The notes under the pieces were generated by a model that saw only the letters and a program-made list of their open reading frames with translations, had not been told where the DNA came from and did not search any database. A program made the translations under genes and the position numbers. From positions 1 through 44,417 of the forward strand of contig JAHEDH010000009.1 in assembly GCA_024641285.1 (NCBI GenBank): a DNA stretch of 44,417 nt, given 5' to 3'. The stretch's first letter is position 1, and each line of letters starts with the position of its first letter. Source of the stretch: a bacterium (GTDB taxonomy: Bacteria; Actinomycetota; Acidimicrobiia; Spongiisociales; ZC4RG35). Of the stretch, positions 1-8,617 are shown in pieces.

Positions 1-318
1 CCGGGCCACCGGGATCGCCTCTCCACACGACTCACAGGTGCCGTAGGTCCCCGAATTGACCCGGTCGAGCGCATGGTCGACTTTGCGGAGGAGGTCGACG
101 CTGTTGCGTTCGAGTGACATCTCTTTCATGTACTCGAATTTCATCGAGGCTGCATCCGCGCTGTCGGGATCGGGGTTCCGCTCCGATGCGGTCTCGGTCG
201 CCTTGGCCTCCTCGAGTTCGCGTTCGCGCTCCTCGATCAGCGCCACGAGCCGCTCCTTCTCTTCGTTGAGCTGGCTCTGGAACTTCTTCAGCGTCGATTT
301 CGCAAGTGATCGGGTCAT
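1..318 (-). CDS. DksA/TraR-family zinc-finger protein (C-terminus cut by window edge)
   Basis: The reading frame is open from ATG at 318 to the left edge, giving 106 residues. The first part is a charged coiled coil (about residues 8-42, rich in Glu, Lys and Arg). The end shows the start of a C4 zinc finger, with Cys95 and Cys98 in a TYGTCESCGE context; the second Cys pair would lie beyond the window. This pattern is typical of DksA/TraR-type proteins, which bind RNA polymerase through the secondary channel. Start choice: a GGGGAGG ribosome-binding site sits just upstream of ATG. In Streptomyces a gene of this type also follows divIVA and ileS, which supports the call. Its exact regulatory role cannot be read from sequence. 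It diverges from ileS. Confidence 0.85.
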   Translation of the reverse strand, partial: MTRSLAKSTLKKFQSQLNEEKERLVALIEERERELEEAKATETASERNPDPDSADAASMKFEYMKEMSLERNSVDLLRKVDHALDRVNSGTYGTCESCGEAIPVAR

Positions 319-540
319 CGGACCTCCCCTATGTGCTGCGGCACAATAGCCCAAAACGCGCAGCTCGCTGAGAGCGAGAAGTCACAGCCCCGATCAACGG
401 GGTGCTCTCGGCCTTCGGCGATCGGCTCTCGATCGGCGGGTCGACAGCCGACAGCCGGGCACGCGCCCGCCAGGCAAACCCGTCCGAAGTCCCCACCTGA
501 CCCGTTTACCATTGCCGTTCCGATCCAGGAGCGATCACCC
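319..540. promoter_or_regulatory. Divergent intergenic region between dksA-like gene and ileS
   Basis: This 222-bp gap must hold both promoters. Toward the dksA-like gene, a TATTGT -10-like hexamer (positions 343-348, minus strand) lies 24 bp before the start. Toward ileS, TACCAT at 507-512 is a possible -10; neither has a convincing -35. A small perfect hairpin (CTCGCT-GAG-AGCGAG, 364-378) is present. I searched by eye for the T-box core that precedes ileS in many actinobacteria and did not find it. Confidence 0.35.
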
Positions 541-3500
541 ATGAGCGACAAGACGACAGACTTCCCCAAGGCCGAAGCCGGGGTCGACATTCCCGCGCTC
601 GAGACCGAGATCCTGGATCTGTGGGACCGCACCGATGCGTTCGGAAAGCAAGTCGATCTGCGCCCCGCCGACAATGAGTACGTCTTCTACGACGGTCCGC
701 CTTTCCCCACCGGGAGCCCGCACTACGGCAATCTGCTCGCCGGTGTCATCAAGGACGTGGTGCCGCGCTACTGGGCCATGCGGGGCTATCGCGTCGAGCG
801 GCGCTTCGGGTGGGACACCCACGGACTTCCCGTCGAGATGGAGGTCGAGAAGCGGCTCGGCATCTCCGGCCCCCGCCAGATCACCGAATACGGCATCGAT
901 CGGTTCAACGAGGAGTGCCGCGCCGAGGTCCAGGCCAACACCGAGAACTGGAGGCGGATCACCCGCCGGCTCGGCCGTTGGGTCGACTTCGACAACGACT
1001 ACAAGACGATGGACACCGACTTCATGGAGTCGGTGTGGTGGGTCTTCAAACAGCTGTGGGACAAGGGCCTCATCTACGAGGACTTCAAGGTCCTCCCATA
1101 CTCCTGGGGAGCGACCACGCCTCTGTCGAATTTCGAGGCCAACCTGGACTACCGCGACACCGACGACCCGTCGATCACGGTTGCGCTCGAGGTGCTGTCG
1201 AGCCACGGAACGGTCGCCGCCGGCGACCGGCTGCTGATCTGGACGACCACCCCCTGGACGCTGCCTGGCAACCTCGCCATCGCCATCGGATCCGACATCG
1301 AATACTCGCGGATCGACCTCGACGGGACGCCGGCGTGGATCGCCACCGAACGGATCGGGGCGTATTTCCCCGACGCTCCCGCCGTGACCGGAACGACCAC
1401 CGGCGCCGAGCTGATCGGCATCGAGTACCGGCCGCCGTTCGACCACTTCGGTGAGGAACGTGACCGCGGCGCATTCCGGGTCATCGAGTCGCCCGACGTG
1501 ACCACGGCGGAAGGGACCGGTCTCGTCCACATGGCTCCCGCGTACGGCGAGGCCGACTTCTTCGCACTCCAGGCAGCCGGGCTCGACGTCCTCGTCGACC
1601 CGGTCGACCTCGAAGGCCGATTCACCGACGCCGTCCCCGAGGTCGCAGGAATGAACATCAAGGAGGCCGACACGGTCCTGATGGACCTGCTGCGCGACGC
1701 CGGGCTGCTCGTGCGCCGCGACAGCATCCGCCACTCCTACCCGTTCTGCTATCGCACGGGCACTCCACTGATCTACAAGGCGATCCCGACCTGGTTCGTC
1801 GCCGTCGAGTCCTACAAGGATCGACTGGTCGACCTCAACGAGCAGATCCACTGGGTGCCGGACTACGTCGGGAGCCGCAGGTTCGGGAACTGGCTCGAGG
1901 GTGCCCGGGACTGGGCGATCTCCCGCAACCGTTATTGGGGGTCGTGCATCCCGGTGTGGGTGTGCGACACCGGCGGTCACCAGGTCTGTATCGGTTCGAT
2001 CGACGAGCTCGAGCAGCGCTCCGGGGTCCGACTCGACGACCTGCACAGCCACATCGTCGACCCCGTGACGTTCGGATGTGACGAGTGTGACGGAACGATG
2101 GTCCGCACCCCCGAAGTGCTCGACTGCTGGTTCGAATCCGGGTCGATGCCCTACGGACAACTCCATTACCCGTTCGAGAACGCCGAGCGGTTCGAGTCGG
2201 TGTTCCCCGCCCGGTTCATCGCCGAGGGTCTCGATCAGACGAGAGGCTGGTTCTACACGCTGCACGTCCTCGCCGGTGCCCTCTTCGACGAGCCGGCCTT
2301 CCAGAACTGTGTGGTCAACGGCATGATCCTCGCCGAGGACGGCCGGAAGATGTCGAAGAGCCTGAAGAACTACCCCGACCCCTTCGAGATCTTCGACGCC
2401 TTCGGCGCCGACGCCGCCCGCGCCTTCATGATCAACTCCCCGGTCCTGCGGGCCGAACCCCTCCGCTTCTCCGAGGACGGGGTGCGCGAGGTGGTCAGGA
2501 CCGTCCTGCTACCGCTGTGGAACACGTTCTCGTTCTTCACGACCTACGCCCAGGCGGACGGGATCAAGGCCGCCGACCTGGGGGCGGCCCCGCCGATCTC
2601 GGAGCGATCCGAGCTCGACCGGTGGATCGTCTCGGTGCTCCAGAGCCTCATCCAGTCGGTCAACGAGAACATGGAGGGCTATTACCTGTACGACGTGGTC
2701 CCGCCGACGCTGGCGTTCATCGGTGATCTCACCAACTGGTACGTGCGCCGGTCACGCCGCCGTTTCTGGGCGGCCCGCACCGGCGACGCCGTCGACGATG
2801 CCGACAAGCTGGCGGCGTTCGCCACGCTGTACGAGGTGCTCACGACGTTCTCGAAGACCCTGGCTCCGGTGCTGCCGTTCCTCACCGAGCGCCTGTACCA
2901 GGAGCTGGTCGTCGCCGTTGATCCCGACGCGCCGGTCAGCGTGCACCATTGCGACTTCCCCCAGGCCGTGCCTGAGCTGATCGACCGCGAGCTGGAGGAC
3001 CAGATTCGCATCGTCCGGCAGATCGTCACCCTCGGCAGATCGATCCGCACGACGGAGAAGCTCAAGACCAGACAACCGCTGGCGACGGCAACGATCCTCA
3101 CCCACGACGCCCAGGTCATGAAGGCGGTCGCCGACCACGCCGACCTGATCGCCGAAGAGCTGAACGTGAAGTCGGTCCGGTCGAGCCGCGACGAATCCGA
3201 GCTGGTGGAGCTGAGCTGCAAGGCCGATTTCTCCCGGCTCGGACCACGCTTCGGTTCTCGGGTCAAGGAGATCGCGGCTGCGGTGGCGGCGCTCGCCGCC
3301 GACGAGATCGAACCGCTGCTCGATGGCGGATCGATCGAGGCGGCAGGCGAGACCCTGACACTCGACGACGTCGTCATCTCCCGGAATGCACTGCCCGGGG
3401 TCGTCGTCCAGACGGAGGGCTCGCTGGCGGTCGCACTCGACACCACCATCACCGACGAACTCCGGTCCGAGGGGATGGCCAGAGAGATCGTCAGTCGAGT

Positions 3501-3711
3501 CCAGCAGATCCGCCGCGACTCGGGCTTCGACGTCACCGATCGGATCACGATCCGCTGGGCATCGGCCGACTCGCTGGTCACCCAAGCCTTCACTCGCCAT
3601 GTCGAGACGATCTCGAGCGAAGTGCTCGCAACGGAGATCTCGTCGGGAGCCGATGTCGATCCGGTGATGCTCGACGGCCACGAGTTGGCGCTCGAGATCA
3701 GCCGGGCCTGA
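541..3711 (+). CDS. ileS: Isoleucyl-tRNA synthetase
   Basis: A 1056-residue class I aminoacyl-tRNA synthetase that charges tRNA-Ile with isoleucine in the cytoplasm. The HIGH-type motif appears as HYGN at residues 61-64 inside PPFPTGSPHYGNLLAG. GWDTHGLPVE follows at 90-99, and KMSKS is at 603-607. Length and the HYGN form fit the long type found in mycobacteria and eukaryotes. Start: ATG 541 is preceded by AGGAG with a 9-nt spacer; the frame stays open upstream to 331, but that extension has no synthetase character. The gene converges on divIVA with 12 bp between stops, matching the actinobacterial divIVA-ileS neighbourhood. Confidence 0.97.
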   Translation: MSDKTTDFPKAEAGVDIPALETEILDLWDRTDAFGKQVDLRPADNEYVFYDGPPFPTGSPHYGNLLAGVIKDVVPRYWAMRGYRVERRFGWDTHGLPVEMEVEKRLGISGPRQITEYGIDRFNEECRAEVQANTENWRRITRRLGRWVDFDNDYKTMDTDFMESVWWVFKQLWDKGLIYEDFKVLPYSWGATTPLSNFEANLDYRDTDDPSITVALEVLSSHGTVAAGDRLLIWTTTPWTLPGNLAIAIGSDIEYSRIDLDGTPAWIATERIGAYFPDAPAVTGTTTGAELIGIEYRPPFDHFGEERDRGAFRVIESPDVTTAEGTGLVHMAPAYGEADFFALQAAGLDVLVDPVDLEGRFTDAVPEVAGMNIKEADTVLMDLLRDAGLLVRRDSIRHSYPFCYRTGTPLIYKAIPTWFVAVESYKDRLVDLNEQIHWVPDYVGSRRFGNWLEGARDWAISRNRYWGSCIPVWVCDTGGHQVCIGSIDELEQRSGVRLDDLHSHIVDPVTFGCDECDGTMVRTPEVLDCWFESGSMPYGQLHYPFENAERFESVFPARFIAEGLDQTRGWFYTLHVLAGALFDEPAFQNCVVNGMILAEDGRKMSKSLKNYPDPFEIFDAFGADAARAFMINSPVLRAEPLRFSEDGVREVVRTVLLPLWNTFSFFTTYAQADGIKAADLGAAPPISERSELDRWIVSVLQSLIQSVNENMEGYYLYDVVPPTLAFIGDLTNWYVRRSRRRFWAARTGDAVDDADKLAAFATLYEVLTTFSKTLAPVLPFLTERLYQELVVAVDPDAPVSVHHCDFPQAVPELIDRELEDQIRIVRQIVTLGRSIRTTEKLKTRQPLATATILTHDAQVMKAVADHADLIAEELNVKSVRSSRDESELVELSCKADFSRLGPRFGSRVKEIAAAVAALAADEIEPLLDGGSIEAAGETLTLDDVVISRNALPGVVVQTEGSLAVALDTTITDELRSEGMAREIVSRVQQIRRDSGFDVTDRITIRWASADSLVTQAFTRHVETISSEVLATEISSGADVDPVMLDGHELALEISRA

Positions 3712-3723
3712 CGGGGTTCGGGC

Positions 3724-4524
3724 TCAGTCGTCTTCCCAAGGACGGTGCGAGCTCTCACTCACCTCTTCGACCTCCGAGACGAGATCGTCGAACGCGCTGT
3801 CGATCCGGTCCGAGAGCTCGTCGATGGTCGGCAACTGGCGGTCTTCCTGTTCGAGGTCGACGATCGGTCCGGTGTCGAAGTCGCGGTCATCCTCTGCGGC
3901 TTCGATGTCGGCTCCCATGTCGATGTCGGAGACCGGCTCGATCGCTTCGTCGGCCGGTGCGAGGTCGATGTCGTCGCCGCCGACCTCCTCGGCAGATGCG
4001 GCGGCGATCTCGTAGCCACCCACCGGCTCTGCGGCATCGAATGTGGCGCCCGCCGACTTCTCGGTGTTGGCATCGAGCACGTCGTCGATCTGGTCGAGCG
4101 TGACGGGGATCGTGGCGGTCAGGTCGGCGACGCTGGCGCGCACCGAGCCGACCATCGCTCTGATCTCGTCGATTTCGGACTGCAGCCGTCGACGCTCCGA
4201 CTCGCGCACTGCGACGAGCTCGTTCGCTTCGTTGTCGGCGCTCGCCAGGATCCGCTCAGCCTCCTCCTTGGCGTCGGCGACGATGGCATCGGCAGATCGC
4301 TGCGCCGCCACCAGTGCCCGGGCGATGGCGCCCTCGGCGTCGCCGCGATCGTTGACCTCGGCCTCGAGGGCGCTGATGCGTTCCTGGGCGTCGGACAGAC
4401 GCTGGTCGTAGTCCTTGAGGGCGACGACCACGGCGTCGAGGAAGTCGTCGACTTCGTCCAGGTCGTAGCCGCGCAGTGCGGTCGCAAAGGTCTTCTGTTG
4501 AACATCGATCGGTGTCAGCGGCAT
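3724..4524 (-). CDS. divIVA: DivIVA/Wag31-type polar growth and septum-placement protein
   Basis: A 266-residue protein. The N-terminus carries the DivIVA membrane-binding signature (FATALRGYDLDEVDDFLD, residues 13-30), followed by a long predicted coiled coil to about residue 150 and a Glu/Asp-rich C-terminal tail. Actinobacterial DivIVA (Wag31) binds curved membrane at poles and septa and organises cell-wall synthesis. Start ATG 4524 has GAGG upstream. It is the last gene of the dcw operon, 66 bp after yggT. The acidic tail is long and low in complexity; its function is unknown to me. Confidence 0.93.
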   Translation of the reverse strand: MPLTPIDVQQKTFATALRGYDLDEVDDFLDAVVVALKDYDQRLSDAQERISALEAEVNDRGDAEGAIARALVAAQRSADAIVADAKEEAERILASADNEANELVAVRESERRRLQSEIDEIRAMVGSVRASVADLTATIPVTLDQIDDVLDANTEKSAGATFDAAEPVGGYEIAAASAEEVGGDDIDLAPADEAIEPVSDIDMGADIEAAEDDRDFDTGPIVDLEQEDRQLPTIDELSDRIDSAFDDLVSEVEEVSESSHRPWEDD

Positions 4525-4590
4525 GTCGGAACCTCAGTCACGGAGAGTGGTTCAAGCTTAGGAGCGACGGGGGTCGATTCGGGGCTTTGT

Positions 4591-4842
4591 CTAACAGATG
4601 ATGCCGCGCAGCACGGCGATGCCGAGGATGAGGACGATCGGCGAGAGATCGAGCATGGCGCCCCCGACGCGGGGCGACGGCATCACCCGTCGGAGCGGCA
4701 GGATGACCGGGTAGATGATGCGGTCCAGCAGTAACTGCACCTTCGCCACGGGATGATCCGACGGGACCTGGACCCACGACAGGATCACCCAGGCGAGGAC
4801 TGCGAGCGAATACAGCTGGAGCAGTGTGCATACGATCCCCAC
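4591..4842 (-). CDS. YggT-family membrane protein
   Basis: 83 residues with two hydrophobic segments (about 3-23 and 62-82) around a short loop containing the family-type DRIIYPVILPLRRVMP stretch. YggT-family proteins lie between sepF and divIVA in many Gram-positives; in Streptomyces the equivalent (SepG) helps place FtsZ-associated proteins. The start is GTG 4842, 3 nt after the sepF stop, so coupling is likely. Membrane location and family are well supported; the exact role here is inferred from position. Confidence 0.88.
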   Translation of the reverse strand: MGIVCTLLQLYSLAVLAWVILSWVQVPSDHPVAKVQLLLDRIIYPVILPLRRVMPSPRVGGAMLDLSPIVLILGIAVLRGIIC

Positions 4843-4845
4843 GGT

Positions 4846-5370
4846 TCAGATCCGCTCCTCGTAGGCCCCGAGGCTGGCGAGTCGGCGCTTCTCGTTCTCG
4901 TCGAGCGACATGTTGGGCGGAAGCACGAGCACGAGGCCCTCGCCGACCTTGCTCATCGTGCCGTCGAGCGCGTAGATCAGCCCGGATGAGAAATCGACGA
5001 CCCGGCGGACCAGGTCTTCGTCGGCGGTGCGGAAGTCGAGGACGACAGGAACCATCTCTCGAACCCGGTCGGCGAGGATCTTGGCGTCACCGAACTCGTC
5101 GATGACCAGGATGTCGGCCCTCGACTCGGGCCGAATCGCACGGACGCCCGCCACGGAAGGGGTCTCGGAGCGACGCGCAGACGTGCGGGATGCCGACGCC
5201 GGAGGCTCGACCCTCCGGCCCTCGTCGGGTCCGAGCGACCGGACATTTTCGGGGGGAGCAACCGGAGCGGCCTGACGGATCGGCCCCGGTTCGGGTGGCG
5301 CGTCCGTCTCCAACTCACCCTCGTCGACGAGTCCCAGATACACCAGTGCTTTGGAAAATAGTGAAGACAT
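4846..5370 (-). CDS. sepF: SepF, FtsZ-associated division protein
   Basis: 174 residues. An N-terminal amphipathic stretch (MSSLFSKALVYLGLVDE) would bind membrane. A Pro/Arg-rich linker follows (about 20-80), and the C-terminal SepF fold (about 85-165) contains DILVIDEFGDAKILAD and VVDFSSGLIYALDG. SepF tethers and bundles FtsZ filaments and stands in for FtsA, which is missing from this cluster. ATG 5370 has a good GAGG site 7 nt upstream. The gene lies 9 nt after yggS and 3 nt before yggT. Confidence 0.95.
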   Translation of the reverse strand: MSSLFSKALVYLGLVDEGELETDAPPEPGPIRQAAPVAPPENVRSLGPDEGRRVEPPASASRTSARRSETPSVAGVRAIRPESRADILVIDEFGDAKILADRVREMVPVVLDFRTADEDLVRRVVDFSSGLIYALDGTMSKVGEGLVLVLPPNMSLDENEKRRLASLGAYEERI

Positions 5371-5379
5371 GTTGAAACC

Positions 5380-6042
5380 TCAGTCCTGAAAGATAGCCCG
5401 ACCAACGCGTACCGCCGTCGCACCTTCGGAGATGGCGATCTCGAAGTCGTTCGTCATGCCCATCGACAGACCGGTGACGGAGGGAAACTCGACAACGATC
5501 CGGTCCCTGAGATCGTGCATCGCCACGAAGTAGGGGCGGACGCTTTCGGGATCGTCTGCGAGCGGCGGAATCGCCATGATCCCCACCACCGGAACCGAGA
5601 GCCTGATCAGCTGCTCGAGGGTCGGCAGCACCTCCTCGATCGCCACGCCCGACTTCTGCTCCTCGGCTCCGATGTTCACCTGCAGGTACGTGTCCGGCGG
5701 CCGCCCCGCCCCCTTCATCCATGCGGTCGCAAGGCTGAGACGGTCGAGCGAGTGCAGCGCGAACACCGCCGGCCGCACGGTCCGCACCTTGTTCGACTGG
5801 AGTGGGCCGATGAAATGCCATCGGATGTCGGACGGCAGCTCGGGCACCTTCTCACGAAGCTCTTGGGCACGGTTCTCCCCGAAGTCTTTGTGACCGAGGT
5901 CGTACAGCTGACGAATCATCGCAACCGAGCGCCCTTTCGATACGGCGACGAGCGTCACGTCGCCGGCCGCCCGCCCCGAACCGGTCGCCGCGACGGCAAC
6001 ACGTCGAACAACCGCTCCGTAGCGATCGGCCAGCTCAGACAT
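5380..6042 (-). CDS. YggS-type PLP-binding homeostasis protein
   Basis: 220 residues, the usual size of this family. The PLP lysine is Lys36 in TLVAVSKGR, followed by the conserved GENRAQEL and WHFIGPLQSNK stretches and a C-terminal GLSMGMTNDFEIAI loop. YggS/YlmE/PLPBP proteins buffer pyridoxal phosphate and have no known catalytic activity. I chose ATG 6042 (MSELADRYG), which overlaps the pgeF stop by 8 nt; the frame runs further upstream but only inside pgeF. The position after ftsZ and pgeF is standard in actinobacteria. Confidence 0.93.
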   Translation of the reverse strand: MSELADRYGAVVRRVAVAATGSGRAAGDVTLVAVSKGRSVAMIRQLYDLGHKDFGENRAQELREKVPELPSDIRWHFIGPLQSNKVRTVRPAVFALHSLDRLSLATAWMKGAGRPPDTYLQVNIGAEEQKSGVAIEEVLPTLEQLIRLSVPVVGIMAIPPLADDPESVRPYFVAMHDLRDRIVVEFPSVTGLSMGMTNDFEIAISEGATAVRVGRAIFQD

Positions 6043-6658
6043 CGGAGACTCCGACGACCAGCGCCGCCAGCCTGGCGGGGGTGGCGTCGCGACGATGCGA
6101 GAACCAGGCGGCTTCGTGGCGGGTGCACGCCGCGAAGTCGACGACATCGATGCCGATCAACTGCTCGCCGACCGCCCCGGCGAGGTCGACCGACTGCGTC
6201 CCCCAGCTCGTCGTGGTCACATGCCTGGGGAAACGACGGGCGACCTCGTCACCGACCTCGAAACAACACGATCTGATGTGCGGGCCGATGACCGCCCGCC
6301 GGATGGCGTGCCCGCCGTCGTGAAACCGTCTCACGAGCGAAGGCACCACTCCATCAGCCGCCCCCCTCCAGCCTGCATGGGCGACCCCGACGGCACCATC
6401 ACCCTCGATGATCACGCCGATGCAGTCGGCGGTGAAGACGGCCAACGGGAGGTCGGGGCGTGTCGTGAACAGCCCGTCGCCCGGGCCATGCGGGCCTGGC
6501 TCGGCCGCTTCGACGACATCGGAGCCGTGTATCTGGTCGACCGTCGCCCACTCCCGAGCGATCCCGAGCTGATCGCTCAAGTGCTCCCGGGCGGAGCTGT
6601 CGGCCCGCATGTCACCATCGGACGCCTCGGTGAACACGGTGAGGGCGCGTCGGATCAC
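6035..6658 (-). CDS. pgeF: PgeF/YlmD-family laccase-domain protein (peptidoglycan editing factor)
   Basis: 207 residues of the former DUF152 family. The metal-site residues are His44 (DQIHGSDVV), Cys79 (FTADCIGV) and His94 (GVAHAGWRG). The family in E. coli removes wrongly built muropeptide precursors; purine-nucleoside activities have also been reported for relatives. GTG 6658 overlaps the ftsZ stop as GTGA, and the 3' end overlaps yggS by 8 nt, so the three genes are probably coupled. Substrate here is inferred from family and context. Confidence 0.92.
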   Translation of the reverse strand: MIRRALTVFTEASDGDMRADSSAREHLSDQLGIAREWATVDQIHGSDVVEAAEPGPHGPGDGLFTTRPDLPLAVFTADCIGVIIEGDGAVGVAHAGWRGAADGVVPSLVRRFHDGGHAIRRAVIGPHIRSCCFEVGDEVARRFPRHVTTTSWGTQSVDLAGAVGEQLIGIDVVDFAACTRHEAAWFSHRRDATPARLAALVVGVSDV

Positions 6659-7686
6659 CCCTGAACGAAGGATGGGATGTCGAGCCCGCCTTCGCTCGGT
6701 CGGCGTGCGGTCTCCGAGCGCCGGGGTCCCCGTCCCTTGTCGAAGCCGGCAGCGATCACGGTCACCCGCATCTCCTCGCCGAGGTCGTCGTCGATGATGG
6801 CCCCGAAGATGATGTCCGCCTCGGGATCGGCACTCTCGGAGACCACCTTGGCCGCCGTGGTCGCCTCGTGGAGCGTCATCGTCGACGGGCCCGCCACCGA
6901 CAGCAGGACGCCCTTGGCGCCCTCCATGGACGTCTCGAGCATCGGCGACGAGATCGCCCGTTGCGAAGCCTGCGAGGCCCGCTCGTCACCGGACGCCCGT
7001 CCGATGCCCATCACCGCGGTGCCGGCATCGGACATGACGGTCTTCACATCGGCGAAGTCCACGTTGATGAGACCGGGCGTCGTGATGAGGTTGGTGATCC
7101 CCGCCACACCGTTGGTGAGGATCTCGTCGGCGAGCCGGAACGTGTCGGTGATGGGTGCCTTGGGATCTCCGACCTCGAGCAGCCGGTCGTTCGGGATGAC
7201 GATGAGGGTGTCGACGGCATCGCGCAGGCTCTGGATGCCCTGCTCGGCATGGACGGCCCGACGCCGTCCCTCGAAGCCGAACGGCCGGGTGACGACTCCG
7301 ACGGTGAGCGCACCCAGGCTCTTGGCGGCCTCGGCCACGATCGGGGCACCTCCCGTGCCGGTTCCGCCGCCTTCGCCGGCGGTGATGAACACCATGTCGG
7401 CGCCCTTGAGCACCTCCTCGAGCTCCGCCCGATGCGCCTCGGCTGCGGCCCGTCCGATCTCGGGGTTGGCTCCGGCACCGAGACCCCGGGTGATCTCCCG
7501 TCCGATGTCGAGTTTCACGTCTGCATCGGACATGAGCAGCGCCTGAGCGTCGGTGTTGAGCGCGATGAACTCGACCCCTCGGACTCCGGCCTCGATCATC
7601 CGATTGATGGCATTGACGCCGCCACCTCCGACGCCCACGACCTTGATGACGGCGAGATACCCGCCAGAACCCATCTGCATTCCCAT
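6655..7686 (-). CDS. ftsZ: FtsZ, tubulin-like division GTPase
   Basis: 343 residues. The nucleotide-binding signature GGGTGTGG lies at about 106-113, and the T7-loop region reads NVDFADVKTVM. The C-terminus has a conserved-peptide-like end (LDIPSFVQG). FtsZ polymerises into the division ring. Start: ATG 7686 has AGAGGA 7 nt upstream; the frame extends 23 codons further but those residues are not FtsZ-like. The linker between the globular domain and the C-terminal peptide is only about 15 residues, shorter than in most actinobacterial FtsZ. Its own promoter region lies in the 154-bp gap after ftsQ. Confidence 0.97.
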   Translation of the reverse strand: MGMQMGSGGYLAVIKVVGVGGGGVNAINRMIEAGVRGVEFIALNTDAQALLMSDADVKLDIGREITRGLGAGANPEIGRAAAEAHRAELEEVLKGADMVFITAGEGGGTGTGGAPIVAEAAKSLGALTVGVVTRPFGFEGRRRAVHAEQGIQSLRDAVDTLIVIPNDRLLEVGDPKAPITDTFRLADEILTNGVAGITNLITTPGLINVDFADVKTVMSDAGTAVMGIGRASGDERASQASQRAISSPMLETSMEGAKGVLLSVAGPSTMTLHEATTAAKVVSESADPEADIIFGAIIDDDLGEEMRVTVIAAGFDKGRGPRRSETARRPSEGGLDIPSFVQG

Positions 7687-7840
7687 TGCGATTCCTCTCT
7701 CATGCGCCCGAACACCCTGCCAGGAGAAGGGATGGGCATCGAAGTCCTGCGGCATGGTTACACATTTTCCCGGCCCACGTAAACCCCTCGACCCTGAGGT
7801 TCAAGTAGAGGTCGATGGTATCGCTGGTTGAACCTTGCTC
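7687..7840 (-). promoter_or_regulatory. ftsZ promoter region with inverted repeats
   Basis: The only long gap in the operon after rsmH. On the minus strand a -35-like TTGAGA (plus 7839-7844, touching the ftsQ stop) and TACCAT (7815-7820) are 18 bp apart. A second TTGAAC further down (within 7797-7804) may serve another start. An 8-bp inverted repeat, TTGAACCT (7828-7835) and AGGTTCAA (7797-7804), overlaps these, and GGTTGA/TCAACC (7826-7831, 7841-7846) forms another. ftsZ often has its own promoters, so extra expression relative to the upstream wall genes is likely. Confidence 0.5.
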
Positions 7841-8617
7841 TCAACCCTCATCCGTGGGTTCAGGGTTGTCGGCCGGTGGTTCGGTCGCAGAGGGCCCTGC
7901 CCCAGGCGCCAGCACCGACGGTCGGGCCGGAGCGACGAGCGTGATCTCGGAGCCCTCGAGAGGTGCTTCGGCGAGCACGGGGCCCAGCGCCCTCGCTTTC
8001 TCCTCCATGTCGACGGGCCGCCCGAGCCGCACCGTGTACCCGGCAACAACGGCGACGAGACCATCCTGTGTCGTGGTGAGCGTGGACTGCGAGGCGAGGT
8101 CTTCACCGAGAGCCGCGAAGAACCTCAGACCACCGACGATCTCCTGTTGCGGATATCGCCCGGCCACAGGCTCGGCGGCGATCGCGAGCACCGGAAGGCC
8201 CTCCGGCGGTGCACCGGGGAGCACGACACCGTCGACGGCCACCGCGACCCCGTCGACCGAGCCGACCGGGGTGCGCTCGGTGACCGTCACACGTACCGTG
8301 GTCGGCCAGTCTCGGTCGATCGCGACCGAAGCCACCCACGGATCGTCTGCCAGTGCCGAGGCGGCGCCTTCGACATCGGTCCAGATGAGCGGCTCACCCG
8401 GGGCGATGCGGTGCGCTCGCAGCACCGGTTCGAGCTCGGCGTTGGCCACGCCGTCCACCGCGATCGTCGAGATCGAGAGGAGCGGAGAATGGAACAGGTA
8501 GACGACTCCGGCGACCGCCGCTGTGAAACCGAGCACGAGCAGGGCGCGCCGGAGCGCCCGCCTCGCCCGATCCTCGGCGACGGTTCGACGCCGCTCGGCG
8601 AAGCGATCATTGCTCAC
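7841..8617 (-). CDS. ftsQ: FtsQ, POTRA-domain division protein
   Basis: 258 residues: a basic cytoplasmic N-terminus, one membrane segment (about 25-42), then a POTRA domain starting LLSISTIAVDGV (about 46-118) with FtsQ-type VRVTVTERTPVG, and a Pro-rich tail. FtsQ links early and late divisome proteins through FtsL/FtsB-type partners outside the membrane. GTG 8617 overlaps the murB stop as GTGA. Divergence is high, as normal for the family; assignment rests on topology, the POTRA motif and position between murB and ftsZ. Confidence 0.92.
   Translation of the reverse strand: MSNDRFAERRRTVAEDRARRALRRALLVLGFTAAVAGVVYLFHSPLLSISTIAVDGVANAELEPVLRAHRIAPGEPLIWTDVEGAASALADDPWVASVAIDRDWPTTVRVTVTERTPVGSVDGVAVAVDGVVLPGAPPEGLPVLAIAAEPVAGRYPQQEIVGGLRFFAALGEDLASQSTLTTTQDGLVAVVAGYTVRLGRPVDMEEKARALGPVLAEAPLEGSEITLVAPARPSVLAPGAGPSATEPPADNPEPTDEG

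Noticed and set aside
319-540. T-box riboswitch before ileS
   Set aside because: No TGGNACC-type core or matching antiterminator/anti-sequestrator sequence could be found by eye.
535-2265. 576-codon open frame antisense to ileS
   Set aside because: It mirrors ileS codons in a high-GC frame, is rich in Arg/Val/Gly/Asp without domain features, and ileS is certain.
3745-4734. 329-codon plus-strand frame across divIVA
   Set aside because: Shadow of the repetitive coiled-coil codons of divIVA; ileS and divIVA are convergent and leave no room.
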